Source: Cylindrotheca closterium (lineage: Eukaryota > Bacillariophyta > Bacillariophyceae > Bacillariales > Bacillariaceae). From it: a stretch of 64,000 bases of DNA. This document shows positions 1 to 12,479 of this stretch, piece by piece. The stretch is from assembly GCA_933822405.4 (NCBI GenBank), contig CAKOGP040001803.1:248001-312000 (forward strand). The letters run 5' to 3'. Below the pieces are notes generated by a model. That model made no database searches and was not told the origin of the DNA. It worked only from the letters and a program-made list of their open reading frames with translations. A program made the translations under genes and the position numbers. Every line of letters starts with the position of its first letter. Within the stretch, counting starts at the first letter, position 1.

Positions 1-235
1 AGTACCTACCTAACCCATTCGGAAAAGGATTGGTACGACACGGATGGCAACAGCGAAGGTACCTTGCTATCTGTGGCTTTGAACAACAATCGTGAAATAC
101 CATTCAAATCCAAGATATAGAATTGTATGTTCTCATTCGGCAAAGGAGTTGTACGACACGCATCGCAAAAGCAATGGTACCTTGCTATCGGTAGCTTTTA
201 AATTTAGAAAAACTCTAGAGAATGACACGTTACTA
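1..235 (+). repeat. Imperfect 65-base direct repeat at left edge, possible tail of a truncated gene
   Basis: Two copies, 16-80 and 134-198, are 118 bases apart and match at about 55 of 65 positions. Read in the same relative frame on the plus strand they give two similar peptides, HSEKDWYDTDGNSEGTLLSV and HSAKELYDTHRKSNGTLLSV. The first copy lies in a frame that is open from base 1 to a TAG at 118-120. The second lies in another frame, open from 83 to a stop just before the RRM gene's 3' end. This could be the end of a gene outside the window, a duplicated exon, or a decayed repeat. I do not recognise the peptide. Confidence 0.4.
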
Positions 236-1250
<1,015 letters not shown>

Positions 1251-1885
1251 TATGGATTTTTATCTATTGTATCTTCTTTCAAAACAGTCGCTCACTTACT
1301 GACTCAACATCAACAGCGAGACAATGATGAGTGATGATGGCCGACATAGATTCCTTCTCCATCCAATTCTACTTACCCTCTTCAACCGTGCAGGTTACCG
1401 ACTCTCGCTTCACTAATATTCAATTCAATTACATACCCAAACCGTCAACGCGACGGAATACTACAGTATGAATTCTCCTATGATGGTCTATGGCATCACA
1501 AGTATCGTTGATCAGAGAATTCACTTTCTCGTGATGAGAAGCTCGAGAATTTATCCTTCTCAAAATAAAAGCTTATCAAGCTCCTACGACAGCAAGCTGC
1601 CATCACTCTGTATTCTCAAATAGAAACACTACCGGAAGACGACGTACTGACGATTACTACAGAGTGTTATCTGTTGACGTGAAATCGCAGAGGTGTTTTC
1701 TGCGAAGTTGGAGAACAAAAGCCGTTGAGGGCAGTCTTGCGTTTTTTGTGATAAAAGGTATCTCATATTGGCGGGATACAGAAGTAGGATGCCTGAACAA
1801 ATAGCTCCAGCAACATAAAATAAAACAGTACTGTAGTTGACAAAATTGAGCACTAGTGTTATAGATAGCTTGACCCATCGTTATG
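1251..1885. other. Intergenic, RRM gene 5' flank and PPP4R2-like gene 3' flank
   Basis: No credible coding sequence, RNA gene or repeat seen. Short open frames here lack family features. The stretch should hold the promoter and 5' UTR of the RRM gene and the 3' UTR of the next gene. Confidence 0.5.
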
Positions 1886-4264
1886 CTAATCCGCCATGTC
1901 ACTGAATGACGAATCACTTCCCCCCGAATCTTCTGCACGTGTGGAATCAATACTATCTCCGCTTTGGTACTCGGAGTCTGCAGGTAGTCGAAAGCCTTCT
2001 GGTTGCTGCGTGTTAATGGATGTCAATACTCGACTATGTAGCCGTTGTTGTTGCTGCATTCGGTTCAAAGCCATGGCTCGTGCAGCTGTGTACGGTTCGT
2101 AATGAGTCACTGACCCTGAATCCGAGCTATCACTTCGATCCGAAGCCGAGTCATCCAATGATATATCGTCGGATTCCGAGTCGACGTCAGAGTTGGATGC
2201 AGAAGATCGACCGTCGGTATTGTCTACAGAATTCGCCAAATTACTTTGCTGTCGCACCGCCCCATCAATCCCCATCAGCTCCAATGAAGACGGTGTCCCT
2301 CTTGCAAGTGAGACCCCGCTCAAGCCTACGGCATGCTGTATTTGCAGCATGTGCATGTTGGTAGGCGCAGCTGCAGCGGCGTGTAGTGATGTCTCGTTAC
2401 CAGGAGAGAACAAAATAGGTGACGGAACCCTTGCTAAATGATTATCCCCGGCCTGATCTCCATGATGATGATGTTGCCGTGAAAAACCACCTGGCGACCC
2501 GGGATGCCCTGGCAAACCAATACTAGCAGGTGCTGGAGGCATCGCCAAACTAGGCGGCGGAGGAGAATTCGTCATTCGTCTGCTTTCACTCATGGCCAAG
2601 ACATCTCGGTCTTGTGAATGATGATGAGGATCAATTCCAACATGATCAAACTTGTTCCGCAATGATGCTCGTGCGGCAGCCTCCAATTGCTCTCGAGTAG
2701 CATCTTCGAATGTCACCTTGTCAGCCTTCTTCCCTTGTGCTGCTTCACTCAGTCCATAATACGCGGGCAGTTTCTTGTCTTTGGACATTGTTCGTTTGCC
2801 ATTTTCGTTTAGACCACTTTCGTCCTTTGGCATCCCCCCCTTGGCAACACCATCTTGCATCGAATCAGTATTGTTGTCGTTGGTAGGAGATGGGACTCCC
2901 AGTTTCAAACGCCTATGGCGCAATGCAAAATCCTGTCGCCCCTTTTCATCAGCAAGTGCTGCCATTTCCCGTTCTTCTCTTCGACTCTGTGAAGTGTCGC
3001 CTCCCGTACTCCCTCCAAATGCCTCCGATGAAGACCTTACTAATAGTAGCTTTTCCAAGCAATTACAAAGCTTGTGTGTTTGTGTATAGTACTGTAGGTA
3101 GATGGACAATTTGATGCGAGATTGTTGAAGGTTAGAGTAAGTCAGTCCATCATGTCACAAACCATAGTATGTTCGACTCATCCGACGTCCATCTTCCAAA
3201 ACTAAACTTACTCGATCAGGTGATAGCAAAACTTCAGCAATTCGTTGAATGGTAAATGGAGCGCCGCTGCTAGTAGTACTACCGACAACCGCTTCTTGCC
3301 GCCGAAATGACACCCCGGTATCTGACGACTCTAACATATTTAGTAACCGTTGGCGTCGCTGCTGGTATACCGCTTCCGCCGGTTGTGCCTGTGCTTTCTT
3401 TTCCTCGTCGTTCCATTTGACAACTTTCTCGGTTGCAGATGGTTTGTACCCACCCCGGTGTCTGTAAAAGTGATCCAGAACAATCGCGAGGGCGGTTCGA
3501 AAGGCCTCTTGTAAGGTTTTGTATGGATAGGGCGACAACGTTTCATTGTGGGATTCCATCGATGCAATACTCGTTCTGTGACTTTTCGATTGCTGTTGTT
3601 GCTGGAGTAGGAACTGTGATTTCCGCAGGCGTTCCACACTCATTTCGCTGTTGGAAGTGGTAGAGGTGCCTTCGGAGTCGCATTCGTAATGTGTGGAATC
3701 ATTGTCGGGCTCACTTCCAGAGGTGCGTCCACTGCCCACCGAACTCAGCGCCGACGAAATGTTGTTGGAATTGGTCGCCACTGCGGGGGGACTGGTTCTT
3801 ACAAAACCTAATGGACGCTTGCGGGAACTTGCACTTTTCAGTGGGGTCTCCGAAGACCTTCTTTTCCCGTTTTTGTGCACTCCATTTCTGTGCTTTTTCC
3901 GAGGGGGTCCCTGTGATGCTCTGGGAAATTGCCTCGCTGATGGTTTGGATGCGAGCGCCAAAGAAGTAGACGGTGGTACTGAGATTGACATTTCTTGATC
4001 CCAAGACAACCAAGGGCAGGCGCTTGTTTTCGCTACTTCGTGCAATAATCGTTTCAATTCAGATGGTAACGGTACATCAGTAGTATTTGAATCTGCGCTG
4101 AATGCCTCCAGAGGAGCTGTTGCATGATGCGATCCTGCTTCGCTGTGGTGTTGCGGTTGACTCGTTGATTCTCCAGCCCGACTGTTTGTTGTTCCGGCAA
4201 CATCAACCGTTGAATCAACTGCTGATGCCACGTGATTGACTCTACTTATTGCCGCATCACTCAT
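1886..4264 (-). CDS. PPP4R2-like protein phosphatase 4 regulatory subunit
   Basis: Two exons, 4264-3212 and 3091-1886, are joined across a 120-base GT-AG intron (donor GTAAGT, acceptor CTACAG) to give 752 residues. The PPP4R2 pattern is split into blocks. ELKRLLHEVAKT with WLSWDQ lies near residue 65-85. PFTIQRIAEVLLSPDR ends exon 1. YYTQTHKLCNCLEKLLLV opens exon 2, so the junction falls inside the most conserved motif and supports the splice. Between the blocks are long Ser/Arg/Gln-rich insertions. The C-terminal 380 residues are low complexity with His, Ala, Ser and acidic runs. PPP4R2 proteins bind the PP4 catalytic subunit and act in the DNA-damage response and centrosome control. The divergent neighbour at 4874 shares the upstream region. 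Confidence 0.75.
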
Positions 4265-4873
4265 GGGGAGAAGGCCGATTTAGGGTCACTTGCCAGCTGT
4301 AACAGTTGCGGCAACAGGATCAACAATGGATGGAACAGTAGACTCTAATCTCTCGAGTGCAAAATTGGCTCCCAGCTGCTTTCTTCTCGCTATTCAGGTT
4401 GATTTTGTCTTTTCGAACATTACAAAATCGATTCTCCTTTATTTTCAATTGTGGTTGAGTTTCTTATTCGTGTTGTTTGTCTTTTGTATCGCCGCAGGTC
4501 AATCAATCGTCCTTTGTTCTACCGGTACGAGTACGGGTATCCGCGAGGCAATTTGGTTGTTGTTACTCTCTTGCACTGCGTTGTTCAGCGCAGCGCAGTG
4601 CGCAGGCAAGCTACCATTTGCTTTTAACAGATGTCACTCTTGTGTCTGCGCTTACTGTAGTTTCTCGGTAAGCGATTTTTTTATCGTATGACTCCCAAGA
4701 TCCGTCTGATCGCCGCATCAAGCCGGTTTGACTCCTTCGATTTTACTGCCACCCGACGATGGGATTTCGATTTCCTCGCTTCTAACCAACGACCAATCGA
4801 GCGATCATCAAAATCGATCAACATACCCAACAGCTCCATTCGAGTTCGTTCCAGGTCGTACCAGTACCATACA
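4265..4873. promoter_or_regulatory. Divergent intergenic region between PPP4R2-like gene and CSL4
   Basis: About 600 bases between two outward-facing starts, presumably carrying both promoters. It contains GTAC pairs at about 4521-4535 and 4852-4868. A frame open from 4290 to 4691 is hydrophobic and Cys/Ser-rich without family features and I do not accept it as a gene. Confidence 0.4.
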
Positions 4874-5554
4874 ATGACAGAAAAAGCATCCCTACCCAAC
4901 CTGCGGTATAAGGTTGGAAGTACGGTCGTACCTGGTGATCGAATCGGAAACATCCGTCAAGTGAATGCTGGACCAGGAACCTACATTTCCAAAGGTCATA
5001 TTTACAGTTGTTTGATGGGACATTTGAACGTAGAACCCTTGGAAGCAACAGAAGCAGCAGCAGGGCCATCCTTTCAATGTTGCGTCCAACCACGCGGAGA
5101 TAAAAGTCTCTTCGCAGCACAAGCACTCTCAGTTGGACAACTAGTGGTTGGAAAGATTCTTCGAATTACGCCTCAAAACGCCATTCTGGAGATTCGATTA
5201 GTACAAGGTTTAGGAGCCTTGCAAACCCCACAAGAGGGGGCCATTCGTCGCGAAGACGTCAGATCGAGTGCCACTGAACAATTATCCTTGGCTGACTGTT
5301 TTCAGCCTGGTGATTTGGTCGTGGCCAAGTTGATTAGTCTGGGAGATGCCCGACGATACTTTTTGACAACGGCCGAGAGTGAATTGGGGGTGATTCGGGC
5401 CAAGAGTCGAGTAGGAAGTGTCATGATTCCCATAAGTTGGAAGCAAATGGAATGCCCAGAAACGGGGGAGAAGGAGTCACGAAAGTGTGCCAAGCCCATG
5501 AATCTAAAGCAACTGCAAGAACAACAACAAGAACAGGAAATGGAGGAAGGTTGA
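4874..5554 (+). CDS. CSL4: Exosome complex component CSL4 (EXOSC1)
   Basis: A 226-residue protein from ATG 4874. An earlier in-frame ATG at 4688 would add 62 Ser/Arg-rich residues absent from the family, so I prefer 4874. The N-terminal domain shows the conserved TVVPGDRIG and GPGTYISKGHIYS. The middle is an S1-type OB fold (LVVGKILRITPQNAILEI, IRREDVR). The C-terminus carries the CSL4 block ISWKQMECPETGEKESRKCAKP, but with only one of the two usual zinc-ribbon Cys pairs obvious, as in metazoan CSL4. CSL4 is a cap subunit of the RNA exosome, which degrades and trims RNA 3' ends in nucleus and cytoplasm. A short Gln/Glu tail follows the family domain. Confidence 0.9.
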   Translation: MTEKASLPNLRYKVGSTVVPGDRIGNIRQVNAGPGTYISKGHIYSCLMGHLNVEPLEATEAAAGPSFQCCVQPRGDKSLFAAQALSVGQLVVGKILRITPQNAILEIRLVQGLGALQTPQEGAIRREDVRSSATEQLSLADCFQPGDLVVAKLISLGDARRYFLTTAESELGVIRAKSRVGSVMIPISWKQMECPETGEKESRKCAKPMNLKQLQEQQQEQEMEEG

Positions 5555-5846
5555 GATTTCCATTCCTCGCATCGCATTCCCTCATTTGCCTCCTCGGCTT
5601 TTTTCTGGTGACGTGTGGTTGAGCGTTGAAAGAGGTTTTGGGGGGCAAAATCAAATGCAGTGAGATGCTTTCATTCGTCAGGTGGTGCATAAGTGCCAAT
5701 AAATAGGACACACACAGAATGACAGCTTGGCTTCAAAATGAATCCTAAAATCATACTTTTACCACACTTGCACGTGACGCAGTGCCTACAAAATGCGTCT
5801 ACCTATAACTCCAAAAATATGCAATAACCATGTAATAGAACTCTGT

Positions 5847-8800
5847 TTATGTAAACAAGGCCTTCATGTCATCCACTGTAAGCATCTTCAATGACGCCGC
5901 ATCTCGACCTGTAATAGACAAGATGGATGAGTTTAGCTTTTCCAATACCTCGAACAATCAATTGCCCTCACACATGCAGCATCAGTATCACTACGTACCA
6001 ACAGTTCCATCAAAGACTAGCCGTTTCTTCTCTTGCAATTGCAACACACGCTCTTCGACAGTTCCCTCGGCAATGAAACGGACGGCTCGAATCGCACGGT
6101 GTTGCCCCAAACGATGGGTACGATCAATGGCTTGCATCTCGGCAGCTCTGTGAAATGCGTAAAAATGCAATAGCAAAAGGGTCAGGCACGCATTCCCAAC
6201 TATTCCAAACATCCATTCTCTGCACTTACGGATTCCACCACGGATCCATGAGGTAGGCTTCGTTGGCTACAGTCAAGTTCAATGCCACACCTCCGGCCTT
6301 TAACGACATTAACAATACGCGAACCGAATTGTCACCTTTAAAGTCTTTCAGAGCTTGATCTCTGGCATGCACATTCATGCCTCCATGAATGATTCGGACG
6401 CCCAAACCGAGGTCCGCCAAGCAGGGGTCCGAATGCAAACGCCACCGGATGAGATCCAACATGTTTACAAACTGGCGATTGGGGCAAAAAAATGTGAGAG
6501 TTTAGTTTGATATCAACCCGCGTTAACCATCCAATGGACATACCTGAGAGAACACTAGAGCTTTGCTGCCAGGACGACTCTGACGCATTTCAACGAGCTC
6601 TTGTACCAATGCCTCGATCTTTGTGGAAGTGGCAAACTCAGCAAGATTGATTCGCCGAAGGATAGATCCGCTGGACACATGAGTCATCTCCTTGAGTGAA
6701 GGCATCAAATCAAATGGACTTCCAGTAGTGGTCTTGGAAGGTGAAATAGTGAGCGTGCCATCATCCTCAATATCGGCATTTTCTTGATTGAGGTCAATGG
6801 TGAATGGTTCCCGGCAGCTTGGGCAATTTGACGAATCATGGTTGGTGTTGTTATCATCCAGAGATGCAGACATGAAATCGACAACACATTCTCTGCAGAA
6901 TCCAGCACCGCAGCAAGAGGACACCACACGGCTGGTAGGAGGTTCATTGCATAACTCGCAATTGACCGATCCATTGGCGATAGCAGGTGCCCGTGATTGC
7001 AGATTCCTCTCTGCATACTTCTTTGAATGAACAATGAGATAAGGGTGGTCGACAGCTTGTCTCATCTTGGTGAGCAAATCAAAGATGTGGGCGTAGTTGT
7101 TCAACAGTGTGCCCTCATGAATATAGTCATTGAACGAGTTCTTTGTCTCCGTGTACAATCCATTGTAAAAATCTTCTTCGATCGGATGGAGTCGAATAGT
7201 CTTGATATTGACGACGCGGGGAGGTAGATTCATGTCCTCTGCACGAGACTCCTTTGTTCGACGAATCAGGCACTGATCAAGAACTTCATTCTTCAACTTC
7301 ATCATTGCCCGCCGACCATCTCCCTGATACCCAGCACGCTGGATTGGATTTAGTACCTGCACGTCAAATGAAAAAGGTGAGTGTCAATACCATCCACATG
7401 GGAAGAAAAGCTTCGCATCAACACAAGTTCCACGTACATGCTTGTTGAAGTACGAAAAATGCTGGATTGAACTGCAGCCACAATCTTGGCATCTTCCATT
7501 CATCATTCGGTAGTGGATACTTTTACAGTCGCAGCCCTGAAAATCACGTGAGAAACACAACGCTTCAGAACGAATAGAGGATAGGTGTAAACTTACTTCT
7601 TTGCGACAGAAATAGTGTGCCATCGGGTCAATACGCAAGAATCGAATCAAAGAGTACAATTCACCAACTCTGTTCTGAAGTGGAGTTCCAGATAGACACC
7701 ATCGGTGAATGGATGTCAACGAGAATGAAGCTGCAGCTGTTTGACTGCCGTGCGTGGAAAGAGAAAATGTCAGAAATGATGCTCGGAGATAGTGTCATGA
7801 GATCTCCTTGAAACCTACCTTGATCGTGATTTGATAAAGTGTGCTTCGTCAAGCACTACCCGCCACCATGACATAGTATGAAGCACACTTGGTTTAGCAC
7901 CAGCAATTGCTTCTTCCATTAGTTTATCAATGTCAATTCCAGCAAGGGGGTCATCATTTACTTCTTCGTCGCTTGTATCCTCATCTGAAGAGGAAGAATC
8001 CGAGCTATCGTCGAACTTTTTCTTTTTTCCCTTGGTCATTTTTCCGCGAGGTTTCTTCCCCACCTTTCCTTTCTTCGCCTTTCCTTTCACTTTGTCATCC
8101 AGCTTTCTTTTCCTACCTTTGCCTGAAGCCTTTGCACGCCGCATCGCAGCGGCTTGTTTGGACCGTGCTCTGGCAATGGCACCATCGTCTTCAGACTCGA
8201 AACTACTGTCATAACTTTCTTTTGGTGTCGCGATCACTTTTCGTTTTGTCGTCTTAACTGGTGTGACTGACTCTTCATCCTCTGATTCCGAGGAAGAAGA
8301 GGTGCCAGTCTGGAATGCATCGGAATCGTCGTCCGAAGACTCGCCAGAATCTATAGTTTGCTTTGCCGACGCAGAAAGCCTCTTCTTTGCATTTTTCGCA
8401 GCCGACCTGCTAGGTCTTGCAGCAGAGATTTCCAAATCATCTGGCACTGACAGTTCACTATCACTATCATATGCAGCGGATCGCTTCACACGAACATTAC
8501 TTGATCCTTTCCTCTTTACTGTTTGAAGATCATGAGCTTTCTTGCTGAACATCTTCTTTTTCTTGCCGCCACCGCCGCCGCCAGAACCACGGGGTCTCTG
8601 TTGGTTACCTTCGTGTCGATCTGCAGTTCGGCGTTGTCGAGATTGTGCTTCGGTACGCTGGGCAGATTCACCACAGAAATACTTCAGGTGAACGCGAAGC
8701 TTGTCAATCTTGTAGCTACCTCCGCAGTTTGGGCATTTCACCTACGAGGAGTTGGTCCAGTGTCAGTTGAAGAGTATCGTAGCCTTCGCAGACAATGCGA

Positions 8801-10752
8801 ACGACATTGATCACCTTACCTTATTTGGTGACACCATTTTTCGAAAATCCGATTCAATTACCTGGTATGTCGTCAGTACAACATCATACTTGCAAAGCAA
8901 CTCTCTTGGGTTCTCCGATGCTCTCTTTGGCCCGTGGTAGATTCCAACTGTAAGCGTCTTTCCATCAGTAAACTTTTCAATTTCTGTCTTCCATTGGAAA
9001 AGTGCGATTACTGGACAAATGACAAGTGTCCCAGCTCGTACGCCAAGGGGGGCCGCACCCTTTTTCTTGGAATTCACCAAGATCCTCTTTGGAACATTGC
9101 ACATTTCCATTTCATGTTCCCATGAGGTCTGGGCGTCTTTCCAGAGAGCCTCTTCCGTTTTGCGGGCATCGATATCAGGCGCCGATGGCGGGTGCTTTGC
9201 CCCAGGGGTCGCGTGTTGAAGCTTTGGTCTATTATCAAGAATAGTAGCAATGGTTTGGAGCGTTTTACCCTTTTCGACACAAACAAAAATGAGATCATTG
9301 AATACGTATACTATTGACATTGATGCAAGAGTAAAAGAAAAAAAGTCAAAAACATACCATTCCCATTTCATCTGCCATGATTCCACCACGAAGCTCAGGT
9401 ATAGCCACTTCTTGATGATACATCCACGAATGGCCTTCCACTTGAAAGGGAAGAAGGGTAGCTGTAAGTCCTGGTGGGGGGCCACGGGTTTCTCCCTGAA
9501 AAGTTGCTTGCACCAGTTCGTCAGGTCTCAGCTCTTCGTTTTCTTTCTGGACAAGTTCCTTGGATTCTTCCACTCGAGCTTTCAGTACTTCCCTATCTTC
9601 ATCGTTGAGCCTTCTCCATCCTCCAACGTCGCTGATTTGTTCAATATTCTCAGAAAATACAGTACAATGTAAATGTCTGTAGACCACAAACCCTGGTTTG
9701 CCACGAAACAGAGGCTTATTCGCAATTCGCATGACACCCTTGGTAATACGTTCATCGCATCCTTTACAGGTGGCTCTTCCGGTTGCTGCATACTCGACGC
9801 GATACGGCATATCTTTGTCATCATCACTATCCGATTCCGGAGCTGCGATGATGTTGCTTCGTGCTGCCGGAGCATTGTTGTTGTTGTTGTTCGATTTCTT
9901 GCCTTTTTTGGAAGTAGTTTTTTTGGCAGGTTTCTTGGCTGGTTTCTTCTTCGCTTTCAACGCTGACAGTGGAGGATCGTCTTCCTCCTCCTTCTCTTCC
10001 TCCTCGTCATCACCATCGTTGTTATTGTCGCTATTGGACGAGACCACGGCTGTTACGCCGTTGAGCTCGTCCGTAAGGATTTTCTGATCCTCTTCGGATA
10101 GATCATCATGGCCCTCAAAATCAGCAGTTTCTGCGCTGGAAAAGGACATGCCTGGAAATTCAGAGCTCAGGCAATTTGGAAGGTACCAGCCTCTTTTGGA
10201 ATCGAAAGGTTGAACTCGTAGCGCACCCTTCTTGATCGCTGCCTTGCAGTGTTTGCACTTTGCAGCCGAGTTGGGCGATTTTTGAACGCGAAACTTTAGG
10301 GAATTTTCATTGCTCGAGTGGCCATCGTCTCCACTGGGAAAGTACTTGGATTTCTTCGTTGGTTTCTCGTGTTCCTCTTCCTTTCGAGAACGCTTCTTTG
10401 GTTGCTTCTTTTCCTCCACTTTGGATGACGAATCGTGGCATTGCTCCTTGTCCGGAGAAGGAGAGACTAATGAACCACGAGTTGAGCGACGTTTGCTGCT
10501 GTCACTTATAGGACTGGAAACAAAGTTAGAAACACAAGAAGGAGGGTAGATGCCTTTTGTATTGCTAATTTTCATTTTGACCATGATGCCATCGTCAAAC
10601 TCCTCGCCGCTGTCATTTTCGTACGCGCAATTAGTTTTTAGTACCACACCACTCTCTTTTTCCACTATCAATTTTGTTGCTTTCTCGCTCAGGAACTCAT
10701 GCTCTTCCAAGTTCACATAGACCACGTCGCCTTCTTTGAAAGAATGTGACAT
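5847..10752 (-). CDS. RAD16: RAD16-like SNF2 helicase/RING protein with PARP-type zinc fingers
   Basis: Nine exons join in phase to 1426 residues: 10752-9358, 9269-8820, 8741-7819, 7744-7597, 7536-7438, 7356-6544, 6471-6230, 6147-5999, 5908-5847. Two zf-PARP-like fingers come first. The first (CKHC) lacks the expected His; the second (CKGC then HLHC) is complete. The SNF2 ATPase follows with motif I DEMGMGKT, split by intron 1. It also has a CPNCGGSYKIDKLRVHLKYFCG zinc element, a long acidic/Lys-rich insert, DEAH box and SGTPLQNR. A RING (CELC ... CPSC) sits between the helicase lobes, and motif VI is DRTHRLGQ. The end KRLVFDGTVG ... LTVDDMKALF matches RAD16. Yeast Rad16 acts with Rad7 in global-genome nucleotide excision repair as a DNA translocase and ubiquitin-ligase part. 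Confidence 0.9.
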
Positions 10753-11008
10753 GATGGCAAGCAAGGGGAACAATAGCAAGAGCTACCCTTTTCTTGCAGT
10801 TGTATATACAATAGGATAGATTTGATGCCAACAAAATGAGTCAACAAGAAAACCTGCGAAACGAAAATGCGTTGCGGGGAGACTGTCGTCGTACACACGG
10901 TGGACTGATGGCGTACAGACAGTGTCAAAGGACCAAAATCCAAAAATCCGATGGTCGATGGCCGATGGTTTTTTCCATCCAAACATCCAACTGTCCAACT
11001 GAACACAA
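10753..11008. promoter_or_regulatory. Short divergent promoter region
   Basis: 256 bases separate the outward-facing starts of the helicase and PHO88-like genes, so both promoters and 5' UTRs must lie here. No specific element was identified. Confidence 0.4.
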
Positions 11009-12434
11009 TTGACCATGAGAACGATAACGTTAGGGACAGTGATATCTACATCCTTGCTGCTAGCTCTAGAAGCTGTGGAAGCTACATCATATTTTTCACC
11101 GCGAACAAATCTAGCATTTCAACCTCGATTGACGACAAGATACTGCCTCGTGGAACAGGATTGCCCCACCACTCGGCTAGCTGTTGAGGTGCTCCGAGGA
11201 GGAGCGTCCAAGAAGAGCATAGAAGAAGAGGAAGAAGTGACAGATGAGGAGACAGACGATGAAGGCAGTGACATTGAAGTAAGTTTTGGAGGAATGCTAT
11301 ATGGAACACAATTTGAAATTTTAGAATCCTAATTGCAAAGCTTGCGAACCCAGTCGGATGTGGAAGAGGAAGAGGAAGAGGAAGAAGATGTAAGTCGGTG
11401 GAATCTTGTGTTTGAAATAGCTGTAATGAGATCAAGGTTGACTCATTGTTGAATTGATTGGTTACTTTGATACATACAGGAGGCTGAAGAGGATGAGTAT
11501 GACGCCGAAGAATACGATGATGAGTATGACGAAGAGGAAGAGGAGGAGGAGGAACAAGCGTCTGTGACTGTAGCTGATCTAGGAGATATTGTAGAGCCAT
11601 ATTTTGTCCCAGCTCAACTTCAATTGTATGTCATGTTGGGTTCCATGATGATCACAAGAAAAATTGATATGTTCAACCCCGTCGTCGTCAAGGTGATTCG
11701 GTAAGTTTCGACATCTGACAAACAACATTGCATTCTACTGGTCTGTCACAATCTAATCAAACATCGCACGCTTCAGATTCCTATTCATTGCTCAACTGAT
11801 TGTGCAGCAAATCTTTATTATTTACGTTCGCATCATGGCAAAGAAGAACAATGATCGTACCCCGATACAAACAACGAATCCACTGTCAGATATACTGCAA
11901 AAGCAAATGGGTCAGCAAGGTGGGAACGATATGGTAAAAAATTTAGCATCCTCGTTCCTCTCGTCCGAGACCACAGTGAGAGAATACGATATGAAGCAGG
12001 CATCCAACATGCAAGGGGGAATCATCTTCAACATGGCATTCAACTGGTTCTTGCACTTCAAAATGCAGAAGACGCAACCATTGTTGATGCAAATCATTAC
12101 CGGAACCATGCAACTAGTATATCATCCACTCTTCCAAGTATACATCTTGGGAAGAAATCTCGAGAGACCCTTCAAGACTCAAATGACGGCTGCACAAAAA
12201 ATGATGGAGGCGCAAAAAGAACAAGCAGAGAAGGGGGAAGCTACTGAGGAGGAAGAAATAGAGAACGATGAGGAGGAAGAGGTGGAAGAAGAGGATCAAG
12301 ATGTCGAGGAGGAAGAAGATGAAGGCGATGAACCTGATGATGACGATGACGACGAAGAAGAAGATGCGACGGAATCTGAAGTTGAAGATGACAACGACGA
12401 TAGTGGAGAAGAAGATTCGAGTAGAAGTAGTTAA
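11009..12434 (+). CDS. PHO88/SND3-family membrane protein with N-terminal leader
   Basis: Four exons, 11009-11278, 11354-11389, 11480-11700 and 11777-12434, give 394 residues in phase. For exon 2 only the acceptor at 11352-11353 keeps the frame. The family region lies in exons 3-4. It has a membrane segment around IRFLFIAQLIVQQIFIIYV followed by KKNND, then the hallmark TVREYDMKQA, PLLMQIITGTMQ and LERPF. PHO88 (SND3) in yeast is an ER membrane protein in SRP-independent targeting. This copy differs by an N-terminal hydrophobic leader (residues 3-25, then TSYFSP), two acidic stretches before the core and a very acidic C-terminal tail. The leader may send it to the ER or the plastid's outer membranes. 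ATG 11015 is an alternative start. Confidence 0.75.
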
Positions 12435-12479
12435 TCGAAAAGCAAACTAACCCATGTCGCTATCTTGTGGTTGATTTGA

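Noticed and set aside
1629..1950. Small minus-strand frames near the end of the PPP4R2-like gene
   Set aside because: They overlap its 3' coding end in another frame and show no conserved features.
4290..4691. Plus-strand open frame of 133 codons upstream of CSL4
   Set aside because: Hydrophobic and Cys/Ser-rich without recognisable features; it overlaps the promoter region of two genes and the CSL4 5' UTR.
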